From Catellatospora citrea (GTDB taxonomy: Bacteria; Actinomycetota; Actinomycetes; Mycobacteriales; Micromonosporaceae): a DNA stretch of 64,000 nt. The notes beneath the pieces were generated by a model that saw only the letters and a list, made by a program, of their open reading frames with translations, did not search any database and had not been told where the DNA came from. Location: the NCBI RefSeq assembly GCF_003610235.1, contig NZ_RAPR01000001.1, positions 3,472,001 through 3,536,000 on the forward strand, given 5' to 3'. Shown one piece after another: positions 54,993-62,560 of this stretch. How positions within the stretch are numbered: the stretch's first letter is position 1; each line of letters begins with the position of its first letter. Made by a program: the position numbers and the translations under genes.

Positions 54993-56162
54993 GTGGATCT
55001 CGATCAGCTCGCGCAGCTGCGTACCCCCGACGGTGTGGCGGCGCTGGACCTGGCCGCGGAGCTGACCGGGACCGACGAGCTGGCCGCCGCCTCGGCGCTG
55101 CGGGCCCGCGGCGTGCCACCCGGCCTCGCCGCCGCCGCCCTCACCCAGGTCTCGCTGCGCCGCCGCGCGTCGGCCAAGTTCGGCGCGGACGCCGGGCGGG
55201 TCTTCCTCACCCGCGCCGGGCTGGAGCAGGCCACCCGCGAGATCGTCGCGACCCGCCGCGCGGCCCGGCTGCGCGCCGCCGGGGCGACGGCCCTGGCCGA
55301 CCTGGGCTGCGGCCTCGGCGCCGACCTGCGCGCCGTCGCCGCGACCGGCATCCGGGCGTACGGCGTCGACGCCGACCCGCTGACCGCCGCCTGCGCCGCG
55401 CTCAACGCCCCCGAGGCGACCGTGGCCTGCGGCGACGCACGCGACTTCGACCTGAGCCAGGTCGACGCGGTGTTCTGCGACCCGGCGCGCCGCAGCGGCG
55501 GCCGCCGCGTGTTCCGGCCCGAGGACTACTCGCCGCCCTGGGACTGGGTGGTGTCCCTGCCGCAGCGGGTGCCCCGCACCGTGCTCAAGCTCGCCCCCGG
55601 CATCGACCAGGCGCTGCTGCCCCCCGGCTGCGAGCTGGAACTGGTCTCCGTCGACGGCGACGTGGTCGAGGCCGCCGCCTGGTGCGGCCCGCTGGCGTCG
55701 TCGCCGCGCCGGGCCACGGTGTTCCGCGACGGCGTCCCGCACGAGCTGACCGGCAGCGGCGAGCAGACCGCCCCGGTCGCCCCGCCCGGCCGCTACGTGA
55801 CCGACCCCGACGGGGCCGTGGTCCGCGCCCACCTGGTCGCCGAGTTCGCCGCGGCGCACGGCGGCTGGCTCGCCGACCCGAACATCGCCTACGTCTGGTC
55901 CGACGCCCCGATCGTCTCCCCGTTCGGCCGCTGCTTCGCCGTCGACGAGGTGCTCCCGTTCTCCCTCAAGCGCCTGCGCGCCACGCTGCGCGACCGCCAG
56001 GTCGGCCGCCTCGAGATCCTCAAACGCGGCAGCGCCCTCGACGTCGAACAGCTCCGCCGCGACCTCCGCCTGTCCGGCCCCCACCCCGCCTCCCTCCTGC
56101 TCACCCGCACCGCCACCACCCCCCTCGCCATCCTCGCCACCCCCCTCCCCCCACCGGGTTGA
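54993..56162 (+). CDS. Class I SAM-dependent methyltransferase with THUMP-like C terminus
   Basis: 389 aa. The N-terminal about 90 residues are helical (LAQLRTPDGVAALDLAAEL, SLRRRASAKFGADAGRVFLTRAGLEQA). The SAM-binding core has motif I LADLGCGLGADLRAVAA, motif II YGVDADPLTAACAALN, and VFCDPARRSGGRRVF as motif IV (DPA instead of DPPY). The C-terminal KLAPGIDQALLPPGCELELVSVDGDVVEAAAW and LEILKRGSALD match THUMP-like methyltransferases. RNA is the likely substrate class, but which one is unknown. GTG start, probably leaderless. Confidence 0.82.
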   Translation: MDLDQLAQLRTPDGVAALDLAAELTGTDELAAASALRARGVPPGLAAAALTQVSLRRRASAKFGADAGRVFLTRAGLEQATREIVATRRAARLRAAGATALADLGCGLGADLRAVAATGIRAYGVDADPLTAACAALNAPEATVACGDARDFDLSQVDAVFCDPARRSGGRRVFRPEDYSPPWDWVVSLPQRVPRTVLKLAPGIDQALLPPGCELELVSVDGDVVEAAAWCGPLASSPRRATVFRDGVPHELTGSGEQTAPVAPPGRYVTDPDGAVVRAHLVAEFAAAHGGWLADPNIAYVWSDAPIVSPFGRCFAVDEVLPFSLKRLRATLRDRQVGRLEILKRGSALDVEQLRRDLRLSGPHPASLLLTRTATTPLAILATPLPPPG

Positions 56163-56238
56163 TCATGAACTTATGGACGTGTTCGACGGCGTGTCGTGTC
56201 CACAAGTCCCTGATCGATTCCCGTGCCCGCGGCGGCGG

Positions 56239-56244
56239 TAGCAT
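56239..56244 (+). promoter_or_regulatory. -10-like hexamer for leaderless ybaK
   Basis: TAGCAT ends six bases before the GTG at 56251; no ribosome site lies between. Confidence 0.5.
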
Positions 56245-56250
56245 CGCGGC

Positions 56251-56730
56251 GTGGCCAGCCAGGGGACTCCCGCGACAGCACTGCTCACCAAGCAGAAGGT
56301 GAAGCACACGCTGCACCCGTACGAGGTCTCGCCCGACTCCCCCAACTACGGCGCGCTGGTCGCCGAGGCCATCGGCGCCGACCCGGCGCGGGTGTTCAAG
56401 ACGCTGGTCACCGAGGTCGACGGCGCGCTCACCGTGGCCGTGGTGCCGGTGACCGGCGAGATCGACCTCAAGGCGCTCGCCGCGGCGGCCGGCGGCAAGA
56501 AGGCGGCCATGGCCGACCGCGACCTCGCCGAGAAGACCACCGGCTACGTCCGCGGCGGCATCAGCCCGCTCGGCCAGCGCAAGCGCCTGCCCACGGTGAT
56601 CGACCGGTCGGCCCTCGACGGCGACCTGATCTACGTCTCCGCCGGCAAGCGCGGCCTCCAGCTCCGCCTGGCCCCCACCGACCTGGTCCGCCTGACCTCG
56701 GCCACCCTCGCCCCCATCGCCCGCGCCTGA
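56251..56730 (+). CDS. ybaK: Cys-tRNA(Pro)/Cys-tRNA(Cys) deacylase YbaK
   Basis: 159 aa trans-editing enzyme that removes cysteine wrongly attached to tRNA(Pro). The YbaK fold is recognisable from ARVFKTLVTEVDGALTVAVVPV with the catalytic Lys, LAEKTTGYVRGGISPLGQRKRLPTVID, and ISAG-like YVSAGKRGLQLRL. Full length. GTG start with a -10-like TAGCAT six bases upstream suggests a leaderless transcript. Downstream of the methyltransferase gene by 88 bases. Confidence 0.93.
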   Translation: MASQGTPATALLTKQKVKHTLHPYEVSPDSPNYGALVAEAIGADPARVFKTLVTEVDGALTVAVVPVTGEIDLKALAAAAGGKKAAMADRDLAEKTTGYVRGGISPLGQRKRLPTVIDRSALDGDLIYVSAGKRGLQLRLAPTDLVRLTSATLAPIARA

Positions 56731-57119
56731 CCCGGCGCGCCCGGTCACGAATATCGCCATTTCTGGTCAAAACCTGCGGTAGCACCCAGGGTTCTGACCC
56801 GAACCCGCGATCTTGAAACCCACCGCCCGCCGGTCGACCAGGCATGTCCAATTGCCGGGATTCGCGCAAGATCTGCGGTTCGGGAAAGGGCAGCGAGCGG
56901 GCGGGTTACGGGGACGTTGCTGAATTGTTATTGCCAACAACAAACCTTGGGCTTGCGCGTTTGTATTTGTTGCGCATACGTTGTCGCACACAACAAAACC
57001 CCGTGTGACCGGCCTCACGCACTGATGAACGCTGTTGGACTCGCCTGGTCCCGGAACCCGGCGGGGCCGCCCGCACCACCTGAATACACACCCCTGAATC
57101 CGAGAGGATTTGAGCAACG
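56731..57119. promoter_or_regulatory. Intergenic region upstream of xylF with TTGTT/AACAA repeats
   Basis: About 390 bases without a gene. The first half has an imperfect 18-base inverted repeat (56798-56815 / 56867-56884, CCCGAACC...ATCTTG with three central mismatches), possibly the ybaK terminator. The second half is markedly AT-rich with several TTGTT and AACAA half-sites (56925-56997), a likely operator for the sugar operon. The xylF ribosome site GAGAGG ends the region. Confidence 0.55.
56925..56997. promoter_or_regulatory. Candidate ROK-regulator operator cluster
   Basis: TTGTT-N6-AACAA (56925-56940), GTTGT-N5-ACAAC (56980-56994) and TTTGTTG-N18-CAACAAA (56966-56972 / 56991-56997) overlap in one AT-rich stretch 120-195 bases before xylF. 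The ROK regulator encoded four genes downstream is the obvious candidate to bind. Confidence 0.5.
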
Positions 57120-58205
57120 ATGCGCAAAGGGATCCTGGCTGTAGCCATGACCGGCCTGATGGCCGTCAGCGGCTTGGCCGCCTGTGCGGAAGACGCCCAG
57201 CCCGCCGACTCGAAGACGCCGTTCGTCGGCGTCATCCTGCCGGACAGCAAGTCCTCGGCCCGCTGGGAGACCGCGGACCGCAAGTACCTCGAAGAGGCCT
57301 TCAAGGCCGCGAACGTCAAGTACGACATCCAGAACGCCCAGGGTGACAAGACCCAGTTCCAGAGCCTCGCGGACCAGATGATCACCAAGGGCGTCACCGT
57401 CCTGGTCATCGTCAACCTCGACTCCGGCACCGGCAAGGCCGTGCTGGACAAGGCCGCGGCGCAGGGCATCCCGACCATCGACTACGACCGGCTCACGCTG
57501 GGCGGCAACGCGAAGTACTACGTGTCCTTCGACAACGTCGCGGTCGGCCGCCTGCAGGGTGAGGGCCTGGTCAAGTGCCTCACCGAGAAGGGCACCAAGA
57601 ACCCGGCCATCGCGCAGCTGAACGGCTCGCCGACCGACAACAACGCGACCCTCTTCAAGGAGGGCGGCGTGTCGGTGCTGAAGCCGAAGTACGACGCCAA
57701 GGAGTACACCCTCGCTGACGACCAGGCCGTGCCGGACTGGGACAACGCGCAGGGCGGCGTGCTCTTCGAGCAGATGCTGACCAAGGCCAACGGCAAGATC
57801 GACGGCGTGCTCGCCGCGAACGACGGCCTGGGCAACGCGGCGATCTCGATCCTGAAGAAGAACAAGCTCAACGGCAAGGTCCCGGTCACCGGCCAGGACG
57901 CGACCGTGCAGGGCCTGCAGAACATCCTCCTCGGCGACCAGTGCATGACCGTGTACAAGGCCGTCAAGAAGGAGGCCACCGCGACCGCCGAGCTGGCGAT
58001 CGCCCTGGCCCAGGGTCAGACCAAGTCCGTCTCGCAGACCACCAAGGACTCCGAGACCGGCAAGGACGTGCCCTCGGTCCTGCTGGAGCCGCAGGCGATC
58101 TACTTCAACAACGTGAAGGACGTCGTCACCGACGGCTACGTCACCAAGGCAGAGCTGTGCACCGCCGACTTCGCGGCCAAGTGCACCGAGGCCGGCATCA
58201 GCTGA
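57120..58205 (+). CDS. xylF: Sugar ABC transporter substrate-binding lipoprotein, XylF-like
   Basis: 361 aa periplasmic-binding-protein-like lipoprotein (lipobox LAAC, Cys22). FVGVILPDSKSSARWETADRKYLEEAF and IPTIDYDRL resemble xylose-binding XylF proteins; VLAANDGLGNAAISILKKN and TGQDATVQGLQNILLGDQ are the C-lobe sugar-contact segments. Four cysteines lie late in the mature part (QCMTV, LCTADFAAKC plus one earlier). First gene of xylFGH, separated from xylG by a 15-bp hairpin. D-xylose is the best guess, but other aldopentoses or hexoses cannot be excluded. Confidence 0.88.
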   Translation: MRKGILAVAMTGLMAVSGLAACAEDAQPADSKTPFVGVILPDSKSSARWETADRKYLEEAFKAANVKYDIQNAQGDKTQFQSLADQMITKGVTVLVIVNLDSGTGKAVLDKAAAQGIPTIDYDRLTLGGNAKYYVSFDNVAVGRLQGEGLVKCLTEKGTKNPAIAQLNGSPTDNNATLFKEGGVSVLKPKYDAKEYTLADDQAVPDWDNAQGGVLFEQMLTKANGKIDGVLAANDGLGNAAISILKKNKLNGKVPVTGQDATVQGLQNILLGDQCMTVYKAVKKEATATAELAIALAQGQTKSVSQTTKDSETGKDVPSVLLEPQAIYFNNVKDVVTDGYVTKAELCTADFAAKCTEAGIS

Positions 58206-58223
58206 CCTGATTGCTCAACCGGA

Positions 58224-58264
58224 ATGTGGTCCCTGGGGGTCGCAAGACGCCCCAGGGACCACAT
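58224..58264 (+). terminator. Hairpin between xylF and xylG
   Basis: Perfect 15-bp stem (58224-58238 / 58250-58264), 11-base loop, no T-run, 18 bases after the xylF stop. Third binding-protein gene in the window followed by such a structure. Confidence 0.75.
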
Positions 58265-58303
58265 CTGTGGAACAGGCAGTAACCCCTCGAACGGAGCGCC
58301 CAG

Positions 58304-59074
58304 ATGGGAACCCCTCTACTCGAACTGCGTGGGATCAACAAGAGCTTCGGCCCGGTGCAGGTGCTGCGGGACGTCGCTTTCACGGTCCACCCAGGCGAGG
58401 TAACCGCACTCGTCGGCGACAACGGTGCCGGCAAGTCAACGCTGGTCAAGTGCATCGGCGGGATCTACCCCATCGACTCAGGCGAATACCTGATGGAGGG
58501 TAAGCCCGTCCACGTGCACAACCCGCGCGACGCCGCGAGCCACGGCGTCGAAATCGTTTACCAGGATCTCGCCCTCTGCGACAACCTCGACATCGTCCAG
58601 AACATGTTCCTGGGCCGCGAGAAGAAGAGCGGCATGATCCTCGACGAGCCGACCATGGAGCAGCTCGCCCAGCAGACCCTGGCCGGCCTGTCCGTGCGTA
58701 CCGTCAAGTCGGTGCGCCAGCAGGTGTCCAGCCTCTCCGGCGGCCAGCGGCAGACCGTGGCGATCGCCAAGGCCGTGCTCTGGAACAGCAAGCTGGTCAT
58801 CCTCGACGAGCCGACCGCCGCCCTCGGCGTGGCGCAGACCCAGCAGGTGCTGGAGCTGGTCCGCCGCCTGGCCGACAACGGTCTGGCCGTTGTCCTGATC
58901 TCCCACAACATGAACGACGTGTTCGCTGTCTCCGACCGGATCGCCGCGCTCTACCTGGGCCGGATGGCGGCCCAGGTGAAGACGTCGGACGTCACCCACT
59001 CGCAGGTGGTCGAGCTGATCACCTCCGGCCGCAGCGGCACGCTGGGCCTCGTCGAGGAAGGAGCCGCAGCGTGA
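58304..59074 (+). CDS. xylG: Sugar ABC transporter ATPase, XylG-like
   Basis: 256 aa with a single nucleotide-binding domain, shorter than the fused double-ATPase (about 500 aa) of enteric XylG, so it probably works as a homodimer. Walker A GDNGAGKST, Q-loop IVYQDLALCDNL, signature LSGGQRQ, Walker B KLVILDEPTAALG, switch LISHNMND. GGAG lies before the ATG. Its last four bases overlap the xylH start. Confidence 0.92.
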   Translation: MGTPLLELRGINKSFGPVQVLRDVAFTVHPGEVTALVGDNGAGKSTLVKCIGGIYPIDSGEYLMEGKPVHVHNPRDAASHGVEIVYQDLALCDNLDIVQNMFLGREKKSGMILDEPTMEQLAQQTLAGLSVRTVKSVRQQVSSLSGGQRQTVAIAKAVLWNSKLVILDEPTAALGVAQTQQVLELVRRLADNGLAVVLISHNMNDVFAVSDRIAALYLGRMAAQVKTSDVTHSQVVELITSGRSGTLGLVEEGAAA

Positions 59075-60336
59075 GCGCCACCACCACGAACCCCTACGAG
59101 ACCGGGGAGAAGGCCGCGGTCCCGGCCAAGGACGACGGCGGGCTCTGGGCTTACCTGCGCAGCTACGGCCAGCGGGTCCGCGGCGGCGACATGGGCGCGC
59201 TGCCGGCCGTGCTCGGCATCATCGTGCTGACGATCGTCTTCTCGGCCGCCCGGCCCTCCTTCCTCACCCCGTTGAACTTCGCCAACCTGCTGACGCAGGC
59301 GGGACCGATCGTCGTGCTCGGCATGGGCCTGGTCTTCGTGCTGCTGCTCGGCGAGATCGACCTCAGCGCCGGCTTCGCGTCGGGCGTCTGCGCCGCGGTG
59401 CTCGCGATCATGCTGACCACGAACGGCTACCCCTGGTACGTCGGCGTGGCCGCGGCGATCGCCACCGGTGTCGTGATCGGCCTGCTGCTGGGCTTCCTGG
59501 TGGCCAAGGTCGGCATCCCCTCCTTCGTGGTCACCCTCGCCGGCTTCCTGGCTTTCCAGGGCACGGTGCTGTGGCTGCTCAAGGAGGGCACCAACATCTC
59601 GGTCCGCGACGAGGTCATCATCTCGCTGGAGAACGAGTACATGCCGCCGATGGTCGGCTGGGCCCTGGGCGGCCTGACCGTGCTCGGCTTCGCCGCCACG
59701 CAGCTGATCCAGCAGCGCAACCGCCGCCGCCGCGGGCTGCCCGCGATGCTGTGGCAGGTCGTCGCCTTCCGGGTGATCGGCCTCGCGGTCCTGGTGGGCG
59801 TCGCGGTCTCCGTGCTGAACGAGGAGCGCAGCCGCAACGCGCTGTTCTCGCTCAAGGGCGTGCCGATCGTGGTGCCCGTGATCGGCGTGCTCCTGCTGCT
59901 GTGGACGTTCGTGCTGCGCCGCACCGCCTTCGGCCGCCACATCTACGCCGTCGGCGGCAACCGCGAGGCGGCCCGCCGGGCCGGTATCGCGGTGGACCGC
60001 ATCCGCATCTCCGCGTTCGTCATCTGCTCCGCGATGGCGGCGGTCAGCGGCATCCTGGCCGCCAGCATGGCGCGCTCCGTCGACCCCAACACCGGCGGCT
60101 CGAACGTGCTGCTGTACGGCGTCGCCGCGGCGGTCATCGGTGGCACCAGCCTCTTCGGCGGCAAGGGCCGGGTGCTCGACGCGGTGCTCGGCGGCCTGGT
60201 GATCACAATGATCATCAACGGTATGGGCCTGGTCGGCTGGAGTTCGGCGTACAAGTACGTCGCCACCGGCGTCGTGCTGCTGCTGGCGGCGAGCGTGGAT
60301 GCTTTCTCGCGCAGGCGTTCCGCCGCGAGCAGCTGA
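59071..60336 (+). CDS. xylH: Sugar ABC transporter permease, XylH-like
   Basis: 421 aa permease of the BPD_transp_2 family with about ten helices. LLLGEIDLSAGFASGVCAAV and FAVGGN-like IYAVGGNREAARRAGI, the cytoplasmic coupling loop, are characteristic of sugar permeases; AAAVIGGTSLFGGKGRVLDAVLGG follows. The GTG start overlaps xylG (GTGA), so coupling is likely. It ends with a basic RRRSAASS tail, 29 bases before the ROK gene. Confidence 0.92.
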   Translation: MSATTTNPYETGEKAAVPAKDDGGLWAYLRSYGQRVRGGDMGALPAVLGIIVLTIVFSAARPSFLTPLNFANLLTQAGPIVVLGMGLVFVLLLGEIDLSAGFASGVCAAVLAIMLTTNGYPWYVGVAAAIATGVVIGLLLGFLVAKVGIPSFVVTLAGFLAFQGTVLWLLKEGTNISVRDEVIISLENEYMPPMVGWALGGLTVLGFAATQLIQQRNRRRRGLPAMLWQVVAFRVIGLAVLVGVAVSVLNEERSRNALFSLKGVPIVVPVIGVLLLLWTFVLRRTAFGRHIYAVGGNREAARRAGIAVDRIRISAFVICSAMAAVSGILAASMARSVDPNTGGSNVLLYGVAAAVIGGTSLFGGKGRVLDAVLGGLVITMIINGMGLVGWSSAYKYVATGVVLLLAASVDAFSRRRSAASS

Positions 60337-60365
60337 ACCGACGTACGCCTGTCTACGGGAGAATC

Positions 60366-61541
60366 ATGCGAGCGGGACCGAGCCAGGAGGAGATCCGGCG
60401 GCAGAACCTCGGCGCGTTGCTGCGGTTCGTGCACGTGCGCGGCTCTATCTCCCGTGCCGAGCTCACCTCCGAACTCGGTCTCAACCGCTCCACCATCGGC
60501 GCCCTCACCGCTGACCTGGCCGCTGTCGGCCTGGTCAGCGAGGAGGCGCCGCGGGAGACCGGCCGCGCCGGCCGCCCGTCACTGGTGGTGCGCCCGTCCT
60601 CCGAGCTGGTCTACTCATACGCCGCGAGCGTGGAGGTGGACCGGGTCCGGGTGGCCCGGGTCGGGCTGGGCGGCGTCATCCTCGACCAGCGGGAGGCGCC
60701 GCGCCCGCGCGGCGAGGCCATCGAGGCGGTACGCCCCGTCGCGGAGTTCGTCGCGCAGATGGCCGAGACCGTCAAGCCGCAGGCCCGGTGCATCGGGGCC
60801 GGCATCGCCGTGTGCGGGCTGGTCCGCCGCGAGGACGGCCTGGTCCGGCTCGGCCCGCACCTGGGCTGGCTGGACGAGCCGCTCGGGCATGCCCTGCAGG
60901 ACCGGCTGCCGGACCTGCTGCCGCAGGTCGCCGTCGGCAACGTGGCGGACCTGTGCGCGCTGGCCGAGCACACCCGCGGCGTCGCCGTGGGCTGCGACAA
61001 CATCATCTACATGTACGGCGACGTCGGCGTCGGCGCGGGCATCATCGCCGGCGGTCGCCGGGTCACCGGGCACGGTGGATACGGCGGCGAGGTCGGCCAC
61101 ATGGTGGTCAACCCGCACGGCCGCCCCTGCGGCTGCGGCTCCCGCGGCTGCTGGGAGACCGAGATCGGCGAGCACGCGCTGCTGCACGCCGCCGGTCGCG
61201 ACACCGCGCAGGGCAGCGACGCGGTGCTGGCCGTGGTCGACGCGGCCGCACGCGGCGACGCCACCGCCCAGGTCGCGGTGCGCCAGGTCGGCGACTGGCT
61301 CGGCTTCGGCGTGGCCAACCTGGTCAACATCTTCAACCCGGAACTGGTCATCTTCGGCGGCACGCTGCGCGATGTGTACCTGGCCGCGGCGGCGCAGGTG
61401 CGCAGCCGCCTGAACAGCATCGGCCTGCCCGCCACCCGCGAGCACGTCCGGCTGCGCACGCCCAAGCTGGGCGGGGACGCGGCCCTGCTGGGCGCGGCGG
61501 AACTCGCCTTCGAGCAGTTGCTGGCCGACCCGCTGGGGTGA
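60366..61541 (+). CDS. ROK-family transcriptional regulator
   Basis: 391 aa. The N-terminal winged helix (SQEEIRRQNLGALLRFVHVRGSISRAELTSELGLNRSTIGALTADL) binds DNA. The ROK domain has GYGGEVGHMVVNPHG and the zinc motif CGCGSRGCWET, which mark a sugar-responsive repressor; VGVGAGIIAGGR is the nucleotide/sugar-fold loop. GGGAGA precedes the ATG. It lies directly after xylH on the same strand and probably represses xylFGH in the absence of its sugar through the TTGTT/AACAA sites upstream of xylF. Confidence 0.9.
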   Translation: MRAGPSQEEIRRQNLGALLRFVHVRGSISRAELTSELGLNRSTIGALTADLAAVGLVSEEAPRETGRAGRPSLVVRPSSELVYSYAASVEVDRVRVARVGLGGVILDQREAPRPRGEAIEAVRPVAEFVAQMAETVKPQARCIGAGIAVCGLVRREDGLVRLGPHLGWLDEPLGHALQDRLPDLLPQVAVGNVADLCALAEHTRGVAVGCDNIIYMYGDVGVGAGIIAGGRRVTGHGGYGGEVGHMVVNPHGRPCGCGSRGCWETEIGEHALLHAAGRDTAQGSDAVLAVVDAAARGDATAQVAVRQVGDWLGFGVANLVNIFNPELVIFGGTLRDVYLAAAAQVRSRLNSIGLPATREHVRLRTPKLGGDAALLGAAELAFEQLLADPLG

Positions 61542-61557
61542 ATACCGGCCGGTAGCC

Positions 61558-61587
61558 CACAACCATCCAGCACAATGGATGGTTGTG
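61558..61587. promoter_or_regulatory. Perfect 12-bp palindrome over the dam-type gene start
   Basis: CACAACCATCCA / TGGATGGTTGTG (61558-61569 / 61576-61587) around GCACAA. It covers every plausible start of the methylase gene (ATG 61575, ATG 61579, GTG 61585), so it could be an autoregulatory operator, a start-masking RNA hairpin, or the ROK terminator. CACAAT at 61571-61576 resembles a -10 box. Confidence 0.6.
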
Positions 61588-62538
61588 CCGGCCCCTTTCC
61601 CGCCTCGTCGACTGCCCGGCCTCGCCGACGTGCCCCACGCGATCCCGTACCAGGGCAGCAAGCGGCAGCTCGCGCACGCCATCGTGCCGCTGCTCCCGCC
61701 GGACACCGTCCGGCTGCTGGAGCCGTTCGCCGGGTCGGCTGCCGTCGCCATCGCCGCCCGGCACCTGCGCATCGGCGAGACCGCGGAGATCAGCGACGTG
61801 AACGAGCCGCTGATGCGGCTGTGGCAGCGGGTGCTGGCCGAGCCGCTGGCACTGGCCGCCGACTACGAACGGCTGTGGCACGAGCAGCTGAGCGACCCGA
61901 AGGCGTACTACGACGCGGTGCGCACCCGCTTCAACGCGACCCACGAGCCGCACTGCCTGCTCTACCTGCTCGCCCGCTGCGTCAAGGCGGCGGTGCGCTA
62001 CAACCGCGAGGGCGGCTTCAACCAGGGCCCGGACCGTCGGCGGCTGGGCGCCCGCCCCGACGCGATGCGCGCCCGGCTGGCCGCCACCGCCCGGGTGCTG
62101 GCCGGCTGCCGGGCGCACACCGCCGACTACGCCGACGTGCTGAGCCGGGCGCTGCCCGGGGACGTGGTCTACCTCGACCCGCCCTACCAGGGCGTGAGTC
62201 AGGCCCGGGACCACCGGTACATGGCCGGGCTGCCGCGCGAGGCGTTCGTGGCGCGGCTGCGCGAGGCGGTCGGCCGGGGCACGTCGTTCCTGCTGTCGTA
62301 CGACGGCCTGGCCCGCGACGGCAGCACCGGCGAGCGCAGCTACGGCGACCCGCTCCCCGCCGACCTGGGCCTGCTCCACCTGCACCTGGACGCGGGCACC
62401 TCCTCCCAGGCCACCCTCAACGGCAGGCACACCCGCACCGTCGAGTCCCTCTACCTCTCCCCCGCCCTGGCCACCCGCCTCGGCGGCCCCGACGCGGTCC
62501 ACGCGGCCCTGACCGGAGCGCCCACCTCTCCCCTCTGA
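61579..62538 (+). CDS. Dam-type DNA adenine N6-methyltransferase (D12 class)
   Basis: 319 aa. AdoMet-binding motif X is PYQGSKRQL, motif I LLEPFAGSAAVA (AGSAA instead of the usual AGSGA or AGGGA), then DVNEPLMRLW, and the catalytic motif IV is VVYLDPPYQGVS (DPPY). This order matches the MethyltransfD12 family, typically methylating adenine in short palindromes. No restriction enzyme gene is adjacent in the window. The start is uncertain among ATG 61579 and GTG 61585; an alternative ATG at 61575 is in another frame. Target sequence unknown. Confidence 0.85.
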   Translation: MVVPAPFPPRRLPGLADVPHAIPYQGSKRQLAHAIVPLLPPDTVRLLEPFAGSAAVAIAARHLRIGETAEISDVNEPLMRLWQRVLAEPLALAADYERLWHEQLSDPKAYYDAVRTRFNATHEPHCLLYLLARCVKAAVRYNREGGFNQGPDRRRLGARPDAMRARLAATARVLAGCRAHTADYADVLSRALPGDVVYLDPPYQGVSQARDHRYMAGLPREAFVARLREAVGRGTSFLLSYDGLARDGSTGERSYGDPLPADLGLLHLHLDAGTSSQATLNGRHTRTVESLYLSPALATRLGGPDAVHAALTGAPTSPL

Positions 62539-62560
62539 TAGACGGGCGCAGGCGCCCGGG

